DNA from: Synchiropus splendidus
Taxonomy: Eukaryota > Chordata > Actinopteri > Syngnathiformes > Callionymidae
Direction of reading: 5' to 3'
DNA length: 64,000 nt
Assembly: GCF_027744825.2 (NCBI RefSeq)
Contig: NC_071349.1
Location: 6,448,001-6,512,000 of the forward strand
Positions 21,961 to 35,316 of this stretch are shown here, in pieces; positions within the stretch are counted from its first letter, which is position 1; every line of letters starts with the position of its first letter. The notes under the pieces are model-generated. The model had not been told where the DNA came from. It worked only from the letters and a program-made list of their open reading frames with translations, and searched no databases. Position numbers and translations under genes: made by a program.

Positions 21961-22370
21961 ATCCGTTGTTCTCAGCGATGATTTTCTGTGAAACAAGTGG
22001 TCTGTAACGCCAACATGAGCAGAGAACTTGGTGTGCTCTGGACTCCTAGCCTTAATACAGAAAGAATACGAGGGTGCAGACCAATATGATCCCTTTTTAG
22101 CTGGTCATTTTTTAGTGGTCCCTTCATATATACATGTAATGGTTGCGTCATGGCTATGTTTTCATGCCCTCACAAACCAACCTATGTGACTTTTAGTCAC
22201 TCATTTCTGGCTGTAGTGTGAGTGCACCCTTAAAATTGAGGGAGGAATTTAGTCTCAAAGTAGAACCACTGCTCCTTCACATCAAGGGAAGTCAGTGAGG
22301 AGCACAACTGGGAGGACGCCCCAGGGCTGACATGGTTGAGCGGAGTCTGCTTGGTGACCTATATGTCTAT

Positions 22371-22467
22371 ATGTGATGGACTTATGGCCTCTTGCCCTGT
22401 GTAGCTATGATAAACTCCACCCCCTCCCCTGCAAAGGAAATAAGCAGAAGTGAATGAATGAATGAAA
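22371..22467. repeat. teleost dispersed repeat tail with (GAAT)n
   Basis: gatggacttatggcctcttg through ataagcagaagtgaatgaat is a decayed copy of the common fish tail 'gatggactggcgacctgtcc ... gataagcggaatgaatga'. It ends in three to four GAAT units. Confidence 0.55.
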
Positions 22468-24291
22468 ATGCAGAAACAGGAAGCTTGTCTTTATGTTGTT
22501 TGGCTGTGCTCTTCAAACAAATCAAGGTGCATCTAGTGGACTGCTTTTTACGTTTAAGCGGTTTGATGTCACAATGACCGAGCTCTCCGTCATCATCCCT
22601 GCTCCGAGCCGCCGGTGTCAGATATGATTTGCAAGACGCGCTATTTCCCCGTCAGATGTGGCTAAGAAATCCTCCCTCGGCTGACTCACGCTCCAGAGCA
22701 ACTGGTTAAGAGAAAGTCTGTAGATGAAATGTAGAAGATTTAAAGGGATTTAACCAACACACGCAGCTACCACGGGGATTTAATGAAACACAAGAGGAGA
22801 TTTCACAGTTTTCACACAATGATTTGGTTCCTCAGAACTGCTCTCAGGGAGAGAAGAGAACTTCAGCGTTTCCATGAACTGCATTCAGCTTCTTTAAATA
22901 CGTGCAGTGTTTCTCAAGTTGGAAAGGTACTCGCTCACATGAATAGAAAGATAAAAAAAAAAAAGTTCAGAATGTACAATGGCTGCTGCAGTTTCCTCAA
23001 CATCTCCCCTTATTCTTTAGTATTATTCTATTAGTTATTTTCCAGATTTAGTTTTATCTTACTGTCACCAACTGTGAATGAGATCTGTGAAGAACAAGAT
23101 CTCATTGTGCAACTATTCACCTCATAGTTTGCACAAAAACATTAATGTCTTTCAATATATATATATAAAAAAGTAAAACGTTAAAAGCTATATTTGTCAT
23201 CCAATACTTTTTCCGTAATGTGTGTGGTGTGCTACTGCTAACAACCATTATTTGACACTGGATAATTTACTGAACGGAACTGCAATACATGTAACTTTCA
23301 TGTTACATTGATATTTTGGGGCTATTCAGCTACAATTTGGTTAATCTTGTTGCTAAGATACCCCAGCTGTAAAGTGTGCATGTATGCGATTAAACCAATA
23401 CAAGTATGTATGGTATAAGTTGCTGCTAAAGCTTCCCCTACATGACACACGGTATATGTGCTCTTATTGTCTCAAATCCCTCCATTCATCTGTCTGAATG
23501 TTTTCCACACGCACGATGACAGCGATTCAGCGCAGTCAGTCACACCCTGGTGATAGTTTCTTCACCATCGGCTCAAGCAGTCAACAGCTCTGACACATCA
23601 CTCCGTTTTTGACCTCCTTCCTCTCACTATGACCAGACCACTGACCTCTGCAGGAGAGCGATTGACCGTCTTTCACGCTAAATTTGCTGTCTATTTTTGT
23701 GGATAACAATTTTCCACATCGTGATTTTGTACCTTGTCTTTTGTATTTATTTTGATGGTGATGATGAAGAAAACAAACTCGCCAATAAGACACATCAGAT
23801 AGAAGAAAATGACATTTTATTGACATTTAAGCACCTATTGTGCTGTTTTTCTTTGTGCATATTCCTGGCTGACACTTTCCTCCAGTGTTTTCCTCCGGAG
23901 CTCTGTGCAGCAGCTGAGGCCAGCAAGAGAGTGCATGAAAAAGATAGTGGCTTGTAGTCTGGAAATTATGGTATATAAAATTGTTGCAGGTCAGTGAAAG
24001 GTTAACAACAAAATAATTGTATTTAAAAAATAAGAGATTTTTTGCAATTCTGAATTGAAATAAAAATAAAAATATGGGTGAGGTTAAAAACATTAAACTA
24101 AAAATTAGAGCTTTGGAAAAATGAAATAATAAAAATACAAATTAAACTAGTGCTTGGTCTTCTTTTGCTACTATATGCTTTCCTAAATGTCCCATAATAA
24201 TAGTTTTCACTTCCTGGCTTTGACTATAACAAGTGGAACCTTTTCTATTATATGAACATGCTCCTGCAAATTATTAATATAGACAATAAAA

Positions 24292-24299
24292 AAATGAAA

Positions 24300-24362
<63 letters not shown>
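24292..24362. repeat. poly(A) followed by (AT)n microsatellite
   Basis: A run of about 20 A (one early break at tg) leads directly into about 22 AT units. On the minus strand it produces artefactual Tyr-Ile repeat frames. Confidence 0.95.
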
Positions 24363-24366
<4 letters not shown>

Positions 24367-26266
24367 ACTGACATACCAATGATACAGCTGAATTTCTGTA
24401 TCCAATAGTTTCCTGCTCTGCTCCACATGTGTGAAATAAATAAGAATGCCAGCGGTGGTGTTTATGGTTGACGGTCCTCATTGATTTCACGTTGCTCTGT
24501 CCCTCAGAGGCCTCCAGCATCACAGGGATCAGCCCTGTCGTGTTCAATTAAAAAGCTTGTCCAAAATAGCTGGGCCTTTCCTTTCATCCCTCATCGTGGC
24601 TGTGAAAAGATGCCCTTGTTTATTGTGCGAGCTGCTGCAACGCCTCTTTGTGGCAAAGTCTGCTGTATTTAGGATCCAGGGTGTGGCGGGAATGTGATTA
24701 TAGTTCTTATTCTGAGATAAAAAAAAAAAGAAAATCCATCCTCTCCCGCACCCAGAACACCTTCTTGAGGCTGGGTGAAGGCTCGGTTCGCATCACATTC
24801 ATGCATGGACATTGAACAGGCGGCTTATACTCTTGTAGTAATGGCTGTATGGCATTTGTGCGACAGGCTGCGGTGAGGAAGGTGAGAGAATCACTTAGCG
24901 GGGAATCTCCTGGCTCCTTCCCCTCTATCACTGAGGAGACCCCATTACAGGCCATAATGAAAGAACATCGGTGACAGCTGAAACAAGGTAAGGAGAGGGC
25001 TCAGTTCAGACAGAGAGCAGACACGGATGACTTTTATTCCCGTCTTATAGCTCACAGCCATAAATTAAACTGATTCTCATAAAGAGGTTGAACGCTATAG
25101 TTAGAAAAAATGAAAAACGTTACACAATGGACAAACGTGAAAGGTACATTTTCAACAATGATGTTGAAATCTAGATTAAAAAAAATAAATAATAGGTGGG
25201 GGACTTCAAATATGAAGGGTCAGGATCGCCATTGTCAGACATCTTCAGTGACTGTTTTGTTGAATAGATGGATGCTAGCAGAGGTTTGGCCTGCTACAAA
25301 ACACACCTGTGTCAGGTGAATATCCAGCCTGAATGAAGTGTATGTGCCCGTGGTGGAGAATTAAAAAAAAAAAACGGGAAAGTCTGAGAGCCTCATTTGC
25401 TTGAAATGACCCAGGAGGTGAAGAGTCCTGCTAATGTGGGGAAGTGTCCTTGTGCTTATTACCGCTGAAGAGGCCAAGCTTCTAGGGTGCAATTTCAGAT
25501 TGCAAGTAAGCATTTCCCTATTCTCAGCAGTAACTTGCATGAGGCTCTGCGTCCTTATTCTGACAGATCAACTTGGCGGGGTTGAACTACTGAAAGTCCT
25601 CATTTGGTACTTGAAAAAGATCACGCTGCTCTTATGTTTTTAGCTAACAGACTGTTGTTTTCTAAAGCTACATGCAGACGGAGACGCACATTTTCCTGCC
25701 CTGTGACAAACAGAGCCATTTCAGGCGTCCTCTGAAAACGGCGCAGTAAATATGCCAGATCTGTAGTGTAATGCTCTTACAACTAACTACAATGACCTGC
25801 ACCATTTGACACCAGCAAGGGAGTAATCAATATGAAATTCAATTCTAAAAATATATTTTGTTTGTGTCTGGCCTCGCTGAAGAGTGGTTCTGTCCACAGC
25901 ACGTTTGTGTTGTTGTTGTGAAAATATTAAGCTACTCTGCAGTCTTCTCTATTGCTGTCCCATGACTACTTTCTGGGAGACAGCAAGGCAGAGAGAGGCA
26001 GTATGGTCATTGTTTTCCAGAAGTATCTGAGCGGGTGGCTGAAAACGCCAGATCTGTGTGAACACAGAAACTGTGCGAATACTCCTCATGGGAGGGTTTA
26101 ACTTCTGAGGTGAAACATTTGCTTTCATCCATTTAAGTAGGTTGAGTTGTTGTCTCTCTTTAAAGTAAACTTGCTTGGGAAGACCTCCGTTGACCAGCAG
26201 AGCTCCATTCTATCATCACTCCATAAATCCTCAATCTATGCTTGACATTGTCTAATGTAATTCAAA

Positions 26267-26640
26267 ATGGCTGGCGTCGATCCAAATCTGAGCCCATGCT
26301 GTGAGAAATGCAAAGCAGGAGACACCGCTCGTATTGGTCATGTCCTAGTTTGCGACAGTTTTGGTCTGAGGTGTTCCATACATGTATTAGGAAGTCAATC
26401 CAGACCCCCATGAGGACATTTTTGGCAGCTCTACACTGTCAACTTTTGAGTACCATATGGTGACATTTGCCTTCCTCCTGGCAAGGTGTGCCATCTTGCT
26501 CCTGTGAAAGGCTGCTGCCCCACCAGTACATGGACTGTCTTGCCTCTTGCTTTCATTTCTCATCCTTAGAACATGGTGACCCTTTGTGTCAAACCTTCAT
26601 AAGACCCAGATGGCTTGAGGACGCTCATTGGGCTTTTGTC
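26267..26640 (+). mobile_element. decayed L1/Tx1-type LINE ORF2 C-terminal remnant
   Basis: Translation gives MAGVDPNLSPCCEKCKAGD then HVLVCDSF, matching the Cys-x2-Cys plus His-x-Cys pattern near the end of L1-clade ORF2. In another frame, further on, it gives FAFLLARCAILLL, a stop, and KAAAPP, matching the LLARR-ILL-WK-PP motif of the same region. Frameshifts and stops break the frame, so it is an inactive fossil. Confidence 0.6.
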
Positions 26641-28080
26641 AAACCAGAAAAAAATCTGCGCACATGGATATGTTGTCAGTTTATTATTTGTAAATATGTC
26701 TTGTGCCTTATTCTTTAGTTTCTACTTACATGCTCTAGTCTAGATGGGGTAGCATTAAGAATCTGAACATATACATCTCACAATAGCACTTCGAATACAG
26801 CTGTAGCTTCTCTCCAATTCTCTTATCAAACTTCAGTTGTACATTTCAGTCTCGGCTGGTCATAGGAGTCTGTGGTATGAGCTCAAAAATCACATGCTTT
26901 GTTCTGATGCTGTGTGGTCTTGACAGACGCATAAAGATGCTCGGATTGTGCACGTTGTTTTCCCAAGATTTGACCAGCTCTGTGGTTGAATTGAAAACAG
27001 AGATATGACTATTCACATTTTAAATCAGCCGCTTTCATGTGTTGTTGTAGTGAGTAAACATTGCTTGAAGTGGCGATGAATACTGTGTGAACAAAACTAT
27101 CTTCTCATACGTGCTGCTGAAATCGCCATCATTCAGGTCCCCGTTCTTAGCGTCTATAAAAATGCAGATTATGAGGGATGAGTCAAAGCAATGAGCGCGA
27201 TTATACAACGCAGTGTTTATGAGCCTTGCGAAGGAGGCAGAGAAGGAAGGACCAGCCTTATCAGGGCGCGGACCACTGAGCATAATGATACCAAACGAAA
27301 GGCGAAACAACACTGACAGTTTTCTCATTCTCTGCTTGTGGTGTGATTGTTTGAGGAAGTTAAACCTGTTTGTTCTCGACTTGCTTATCAGTACATTAGC
27401 TCATGTGACGACAGTAAAGTCATGCTGTCTTGCGAGGTGAGGGATGCAGGACCTGCTGACAGGAAGAAGGAATGATGGACGATTGTTATTGAAGCCTCCA
27501 AATGTGCAAATGTAGTTTTGCCTACTGTGTAGCTTACAACCAAGATGTTTTGGAGTGTCTCTATTACCTTAAACTGGTGAGAAGACTTACTCGTTCTACT
27601 GGGTTCTTACAATGGAACATATATATATATGTATATATATATAAGCGACTGACAAACAATTCATATCTTAGTTAGAATGACGCAAACAAACTCGTGATTT
27701 ACCATGTAGTCTGGACTATGTGAAGCAGTCAAACTAGTCATTGTCTGTTAGCGATGTAACCCATAAATATGGCAGTCTTGATGGCTATTATGTTGCTAAC
27801 TTTCAGCTACCAGCTAAGATGATGGTTGTAAATGATGTCGTTGACCCTACTATTTGTTAATAAGAACCATTGTCGGGTGGAACTAATATTTTGTTCGTGT
27901 TGCAGTGGGGTGTGTTATTGCTGATGAACCGTGAGGAAGCCTTTTTATATCGTATTTATTTTTTGTACGGTTGTCCTAAACAGGTTCAATATATTCATAG
28001 CCTAGTCATTTTACCTGTTAGATATTGCTGACGCTGGCAACATGCTATCATATATATCATTCCGCCGTTCTGTTAATGCG
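26641..28080. other. intergenic sequence upstream of tiam2
   Basis: AT-rich with a short (AT)n run at 27619-27644. No exon is recognised. Its right end borders the CpG-rich block that probably starts tiam2. Confidence 0.5.
27619..27644. repeat. (AT)n microsatellite
   Basis: Two short AT runs separated by one g. Confidence 0.85.
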
Positions 28081-28378
28081 AGACAATAAAAGTGACTCAA
28101 CGATTGCGCGTCTCTGACTCCCGGTACTCGGAGCTCGTGCACCGCCTGTCCCTCCTCTCGGCTCGCCGGGGGAAGGAGGAGTTTAACCCCACATTGTCTG
28201 GGAGGAGTCCCGCACTCTCCTGGAGATCCGTCCGATGAGCAGTCGTCCTGGAAATCTTGAGGGAGTCATTTAGTATCAAACCCCGATTGTTTTCTCATGC
28301 CGTTTAGAGCCGTGTCGCTGAATCCCAGAGGATAGAAACTTCTTACACCGAGCGCGGAGCGAGAAGAACCTTAAACCG
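28081..28378 (+). promoter_or_regulatory. tiam2: candidate tiam2 promoter and non-coding first exon
   Basis: A sharp rise in GC and CpG (gcgcg, cccggtactcggagctcg, ggctcgccggggg, gagcgcggagcgag) stands out from the flanking AT-rich DNA. A TATA-like aataaaag (28084-28091) and a perfect AP-1 site tgactca (28093-28099) sit at its upstream edge. It ends in the strong donor ccg|gtaagt at 28379. The placement upstream of the tiam2 coding start on the same strand suggests a 5'-UTR exon. Transcription itself is inferred. Confidence 0.5.
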
Positions 28379-31300
28379 GTAAGTTCCCGCGGAACTTCGT
28401 TTGTACTCACGCCGCTTTCAAGCGATCTATTTGTAGGCGCGCAAGTTCGGTGCATCCCATGCAGCAAACTTTTTTTTGTTTTTAATCCAACTGTTGATCA
28501 CATACAATATTGTACGAAAGCAATATAGAACTGTTGCGCATGCTTTGCTTGCTTGTGCCTATAATAACCGTAATTATTTATGGTGCAATTCCCTTTTTAA
28601 AAGCCTTCTGTGGTTTTACTTCACCCTCTTGGTGGTGCGTTATGACATCTATTAAATTGAGAGGCCGTCAGTTTGCCCCTGAATGATTATAAAGGTGCTC
28701 AGCAGAGGTATTTTTGTTGTAATTCTTCACACACAAAAGCTCAGCGAGAGTGTTGAAAGGGTGCAGGGATGTTCAACATGTAACCCTTGGTTTTCCACTG
28801 CTCGCCCTTTGTCTCCTCTGATTTATGAAGGCTGATATTTGGTGACACTTGTTGTCAGTTGAAATTGGCTGTGAGTTACCATTGACTGGTCCAGTTTAAT
28901 GGGTCTTGTGTTGGTTGGGATCGGTCATTCTGCTGCACTAGAAGGTAACAAAAGGTCCAGGGGACTCCTGGGGTGAGGGGTCTGCCAGTGTAAACATATG
29001 AGGAAGGCTCTGGCCTGTCTTTTGGCATGGTTGCTGCTGCTGTCATGGAAACACAGATGCAAAGGTGTCGGTGCTGTCCTCCCATCTTTGGACCCTGCTG
29101 AGCAGGTTATTGCCTGAACAACACAGGCTAATGGTTGACTATATAAGCAGCAGGAGGCTGATCTAGAGCCTGGCTGCTTTGTGTACGATTTTATTGATGT
29201 ATACAAGTTGACCTTGCTTCCCAAAATAATGCCTAGATCTCTACATTTTGCTGATTTTTCTTACATAATTGATGCCTGGAAGCTTACCATTGTTGGGGAA
29301 GCACAAAGAACAATCCAATGCTCTGATAACTCTCTGAAATGCCAGACATTTTCATCTGATAAGTCTTGGCAAACACAACTGACAAATATGGCCATGAAAT
29401 GTCACATACCATTTCTCAGAAAGAAAACAGTCAACACTGCGTGTACCTGACTGTGAGTTTAATGCGAAGCTACATATGGATGCCGAAGATGCTGTGTTTT
29501 TCGAATGTAGCCATTAGTGTGCTGATGTTGTTGTACGTTGGGCAGCATTAGCTGTTGCCTTCTTTCAGATTTCTTAGAAACATTCTGGCATTTACCAAAT
29601 TGTGTGAGCATAAATAATGTCCCCACACATTACATGCTGCAAAATATATTCTAAAAATAAATGTTTTGTTGGATTAGGTTTATGTTTTTGTTTACTTGTG
29701 CTATGGCTAAAAAGTTGTATTTTAAAGTGTTCAGTTGCTGTATCGAGTCACTAAAGCATGTATCTTGCGCGCCTGGTAGATGTTACACAAATAACCAGCA
29801 AAACATATTTACATTAAAGTGCAATAGGGTACGTTATTCTACGTACCTAGATCTTCTTCTTAGATCGTCATATGTGATTCAGTGTTTTTCAACGGGTAGC
29901 GAAATAAACGATTGTATAATCTACATTGACAGTACAACTCCTCCCAGTTTCTTTAGTCATTCCCGTCTTTTCTTTTATTTTGTGAAAATGCATAATCGCG
30001 TTCATTCATTTTGTTGACCTAGGAAATTGTTGGGTTGCCTCAATGGTCTCAATGGCCTCAATGTAGCATATAGTAGTAGTCTTCAGTTGCTTGGGAAACC
30101 TCATCTAGCTTTGTCTCGCCATCCACATCTTCTCTGTGCTTGTTTTATCATCTTTAACTTTTGTTTATTGCACTCCTCTGTCATGGAATAGATGTACACA
30201 AAATGTTTACGTGAGTTCTATGTCGGATTTAATGAAGTGTAAACATGTTTAGGCCTCTATGATTGATGGCTGCGCTTGTTTAAGCATTTAGCCAAAGTGC
30301 TGTTAGATGTTATTGGTGTTTCACTGATACCTTTTCCCTCCACGCGATTGTTTCCCTGTCATTTGAGACAGAAACTTTAATAACAACCAGGCACAGGATA
30401 AATATCCTGCTTGAGCCAGGATTGTTTGTGTAATGCTCATTATCAAAGTTACTTTTAAATCTATATTTTTTAGTTTATTAAAGGGGAGTTAGTGAAGTAA
30501 TCCAGGAAAAGTTTGTCCTACATCCTACTTCAGTTTGACTGACAGCAATAATCTCACTATTTTTGGGTTAGCGGTAGTTATAAACCATGTGTGCCAAAAG
30601 AGAAATGGTAATTGTTAGCTTGCCCCAGTTGAGAAAACACAAATGTTTCTTGTCTGCGCTCCTGCACATTTTTCTCCATATAAGGTGGGATGCATGTGAC
30701 TGAACCGGCTCAGCCTGTGTTTATTGTCGCCCTGACATAAAGGCATTTAACTTTCTCACGTGCTGAACTTGTCGGAATTAAATGATCTGACTGAGCTTTT
30801 TTTGCTGCTTTTACAAACGTTCCTGTCAGACACGACCATGATGAGTGTGTTTCTTTGAACTGCGGTTCAGATTATAGTCAGTGTTTTGCTGCCAGTGTTG
30901 GGTCAGCAGCATCTGAAGAGGTTGCTATAAAAAGCAGGTTCTCTAAAAGTGGTGTTGACAGCATTTTGGCTGAGACGTCTCATTGGCTTCTGCAGTCATG
31001 ATGCCTGCAAAACAACCCATGACTAGCTTTGACCCGTCACAACTGCAGGTCAGAGAGATGTCATGATGATTGTCGTAATGACTTAATTTATCTTGGAAAA
31101 GGTTGCGCAATCGGATATAAAATAAACCCAGCTATTTTCGACACGTTTCCTGTTGCATTATTTAGCGACTTTAGCTGACGCACACTTGGTTCCGTCAGCC
31201 CGTCTGTTGTGTGTCCGCCTCAAGAGCAGAACCCAACGAGGCACTATGGTACGAGCATTCTTGTCTTCTTAACTCTCTGGCCTTTGAGGAGATTAACACC

Positions 31301-34300
31301 CAGGTTTAAATTGAATTGTTCCCCTTCAGGGTCCCTTGTTTTAAAGAACAGGCTGTGGGATTTGCACAGAAAATGAAGATTAAAAGGTGGCGGCGAGTTG
31401 AACCATTTGTCAAATTAAACCCGTTGGGTGGAGGTGGATTTTTACAATGTCACATGACTTGCCCAAGTGATGTAGACTTTCATTAACCCCGAGGTAATAA
31501 GTGTGAGCGCCATTCTTTTATTGATGTCCATATAAATCTCAACAGGATTGTGGGGCATGAAGCAAAAAGGCCCCATGACGCCCTAAAACTAGCCATGTGT
31601 CACCTTGTGTCTTAAATAATTGGGTGAAAAGCTACCACAGCACTTTACAGGGCTGAAATGGTGTGTACTTTTTCGATTATATATATAACCAATGCTTTTT
31701 ATTTTTATTTGATGTTTCTGATCTCAACCTTCCTGACTTCCATTCCCTCAGTAAGTGGATCACAAGGTTTTATCAGGCATTCAATAATATACGTAACACT
31801 TCTTTATACTGCTGTCTCTCTTCAGTACCGTTTGCAGTGGATGTATTTGAACTGTAGACATAAAAGCTCTCTTGTTTTGGGGTTCAGCGATTTGCACTTC
31901 TTTATGTCATGTCATTTAACTTTTGCTTACCGACTCGTGATTCCTAAATTATGAAGCAAATGGTCAACAAACTCTCACAACCTTGAACATATGAGCTAAC
32001 CGAACTATGTGATAAAAAATCTACAGTCCTCAAGAGCACGTGTTCAGCTTGCGATCAAACAGAAACCGATGCGATAAGTATCGCCGGTGATTAAGCAAAT
32101 GACGTTAGATATCTCCTTCTATCTGAGACAAATGCATATCCTGTGATTAATGGGTTTCACCTCGTGATTTATATTTCACTTCTAGTCAGTCATGACATTA
32201 TTCAAGAGACCTGCTGAGTTTGCAGAAAGGGGAGCAAGATTGAACAGTGTTAAATCACAATATCTCAGATCAACTTCATAAGGAAAAGATGTCTTCAGTC
32301 TATACTTAAAAACTACATTATGTTCCTTGGTAACCAGGGATTTTTTTTCATATGGAAATGCTTTTTGCTTCACCCATCCACCAAAGAGATTTAATCCCAC
32401 TCTTTGGTCTCTCCTGACAACAAAGTGAATTGTGATTGATCCGCGCCACCTCGCTCCAGTAGCCAGAAGGTCTCACTTACTATCGCTGTCCTATTGGAAG
32501 GGCAAACACAGCTGGGGCTGCTGGTGGAAGTGGTCGGTGCAAGGGCTTTCAGTGGTGTCCTTTATTGTTCTTCCCATGATGGATGGATTGAGTAAATAAG
32601 GCAACGCATTTACTTTAGCTTGACCCACCTGCTCATTAGTGGGAAGGTCTTTTTGTTCACCCTTTTTAGGTACAGTCATCTATTGTGTTAGACATTTGGT
32701 GTATTGATACTACTTCTTTGGGTTTACAACAATGTCGTGCAGAGGAAAATTTTGCTGCTCCAGTCATCGCTGACAACAAACCGCCAGCGCTGTCATCTAG
32801 CCCATTCATCTTAAACGTTTCTTGGCAGGCCTGTAAGACACTGAAAATGCTGTAGCTCGCTTCTCACCTCATAACTTAGTCACGTCTCAGATGGAATACT
32901 GGCAGCATGTGAGTACGCAATAGCTAAGGCACTGGCTTGCTCATAGCTTGTGGATCTCAGGTCATTGCAAGTCATGTTCTGCCATTGTTTAAGCATTTAT
33001 GCTGCGTTGGTTAGGAGCCCAGACCAGCTCTTGGTGGTATGGTGGCAACTAGTGTGAAGTAGATTTGCTCTGGTATGTGTCTCAGTAGATGGAGTATTGG
33101 GCTTGCTATCTCTTGAAATCCTCACACTGTCACAAACTTGCCTTCATTCTAGGGATTTTCTAGCAGCAGTCACAACAAATTCTTGAGAAATTCAAATCTT
33201 GGAGTTGAGCTGGCTGAGTGAGAGAGAGTCGTGGATGTTCATGCTCTCTTTGAGATACCAGACGTGAATGTCCAGTCTCTGCCGAGACTTCAACTGTCAT
33301 ATGTGTGGTAGTTCACCATGGCTATCAAAGCATTGGTTCTGTTAGCATTTATTTATCTCTTGTTTAACATTGGGGAATATCCACTGGACAGCGACAGCTG
33401 CTGTGTTTGAACCTTTCTCACAGTGTGATGTAATACAGCAGATCCGCAGCCGTGACCAGATTGTTCCAGCGTTTGCTTTCGAACGCTCAGTGTGAGATGC
33501 CCTCTGTCGGATTCAATGGTCTTTGGCAGCCATGAGATGAGATCACAGATATGTTAGGAGAGATTTCCAGGTTCATTAGCACTCATCTCCTCTTCAACCC
33601 CCTTCCCCAACTTCTGCCGTTAAAGGTTTGATCTCTGAGTGCGACAAGCCTTTTCCTCCACCTCTCGGTCTACAGACTTCGTCATGTTTGTTCAGTCATT
33701 TGGCGGCTGGCCAGTGTAAACGGAGACTAGTCGTGATTGCTTGGGGTCAAAAGCAATCCTGGTGTTTGCTCGCTGAACACGCTCAATTACAGCTTTCATG
33801 AAGCGTCTTCTCTCTGAAAAAGGTAAATGTATCCAAATTGCTTGTTTCCTGAAGCGACATGGTGATGCGGACTTGTTTTGCTGACAGGTCTCAGCTGTCA
33901 GAAAGAAGCCGATCTGAAAGTGAAGGATCTGTTTGTAAAGCATGTCAAGATTACGGAACTAGATCTGTGTTGTTGAAGATTTATGGTTCTCAAAAGCATT
34001 TCAGGCTGTTTCAGTAGAGAAATGTCTAATATTTGTTACGTCGGAAGGGAAGAAGTACTAGGCTACAGCCAGGAACTGTGTGTGTGGGCCTGATTTCATT
34101 GCTCCTCTCAATATGGTCAGCTTCAATTTCACTCTGAAATTCCACTCCCATTATTTTCTCCTTTGCATCCCATAAGACGTAATCCCTGCCTGGCAGTTGT
34201 TTCACAGCACTTCAGCCTGAGGTTCACTCTGTCCAAGATATTAAGGCCCTGTACTTTCTGGCCCTTTCCTAACACCTTTCTGTTTGTCTGAGTTCTTTTT

Positions 34301-34998
34301 TTAATTTATTTAGGTGCAGGACTGAGCTTGGTAGATGTTTCTGAGCCAAACACTGCTACTCAACTGAAACTTGTTTTTAATCAAATCGGTCTTGTTTTCT
34401 ATGAGGGCGACACGCCAGGTCAAGCAAAAATAGAGCTCAGTTGATAGGAATTTTGGGCAATCCTGCCATATTCAGAGAGCTTACTCTTCCAAGTGGACTA
34501 GTAGCTTAATCCATCAGCTGCTCAGCGACCATTGTAGCAGGTTCTCACGTCTGTTGTGAAGACGGCACGTGCACATTGTACTGCCCTTTGACTGGCACCT
34601 CTAGAATTGCATCAATAAAATGTATTTAAAGCTGTAATGTTAGTGTATCTTTAGACTCTACCTATCTGCATCCTTCCTGTAAATCTTTCTTGAGGGCTGT
34701 GGATAGTACCAGCAGGTCTTTGGATCATGTAGTCTGAGGATCAGTGTTTTCGTTGACAAGTGGATATGGAGACATCAGACCTTGGGACTGAACTATGTCA
34801 TTGAAATGGAAACGTTCTGTTCAGTGAGATAACACTTTGCTTTCTTTATGTTTGGGTTGCCTTTCATTCTGATACTATTAAAACAGAAGCTCGACTCCAA
34901 AGAAAGCATGCAGACTTCAGAGGTCATTTCCATCCTTGGGAGGTTTTTAGGGTAACCGCAGGATGGATGCTTGTAGATATGATGTCATCCCTTTTGCG

Positions 34999-35316
34999 CA
35001 GGGGTGTCAAACTCATGCACAGAAGGGGCCACGGAGCAGAGGCTTTGGTTGTCTTACAAATTAAATTACATTTGTTCCCTTGAATTCCCTTCCTCCTGCA
35101 TAAATTATTTCAAGTTTTTGGAGAGTTGTTGTCTGTTGATATTGCCATAAGCACTTAACTGAGGTCAATCTTTTTCGAAACAAACTTGAACTGCCTTTAA
35201 CAGTGAGATCACCATGGATCATAGTCAGTCTGATATACCATACCAACACCAAGAGCTCGCAAGCCTCCTATGACTGGTGGGCAGCGTACGGCTCCTGGGT
35301 CTTGAGTTTGACATTT
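34999..35316. mobile_element. hAT-like non-autonomous element (GGGGTGTCAAACTC ends)
   Basis: It starts caggggtgtcaaactcatgc and ends gagtttgacatttg, which read on the opposite strand gives caaatgtcaaactc. These are the ends of a widespread vertebrate hAT-type repeat. The subterminal ggggccacggagcagag fits the usual 'gggccac' motif. It is about 318 bp with no coding sequence, and the target duplication is not resolved. Confidence 0.55.

Larger units (their letters stand above)
21961..26266. other. intergenic sequence with repeat remnants
   Basis: No gene is recognised. Repeat pieces are listed separately. Blocks 22560-22760 and 24440-24700 are repeat-free, less AT-rich and could be conserved non-coding elements. 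The rest is AT-rich. Confidence 0.5.

Noticed and set aside
24207..24547. Minus-strand frames with long Tyr-Ile repeats
   Set aside because: They are translations of the (AT)n and poly(A) tract at 24292-24362.
28097..28467. Minus-strand frames in the CpG-rich block
   Set aside because: They are short, have no family match, and are explained by GC-rich non-coding promoter sequence.
32911..33110. tRNA-like or SINE-like phrases (tagctaaggcactggcttgc, tcaggtcattgcaa)
   Set aside because: A- and B-box matches are too weak, no cloverleaf can be drawn and no A-rich tail or duplication is visible.
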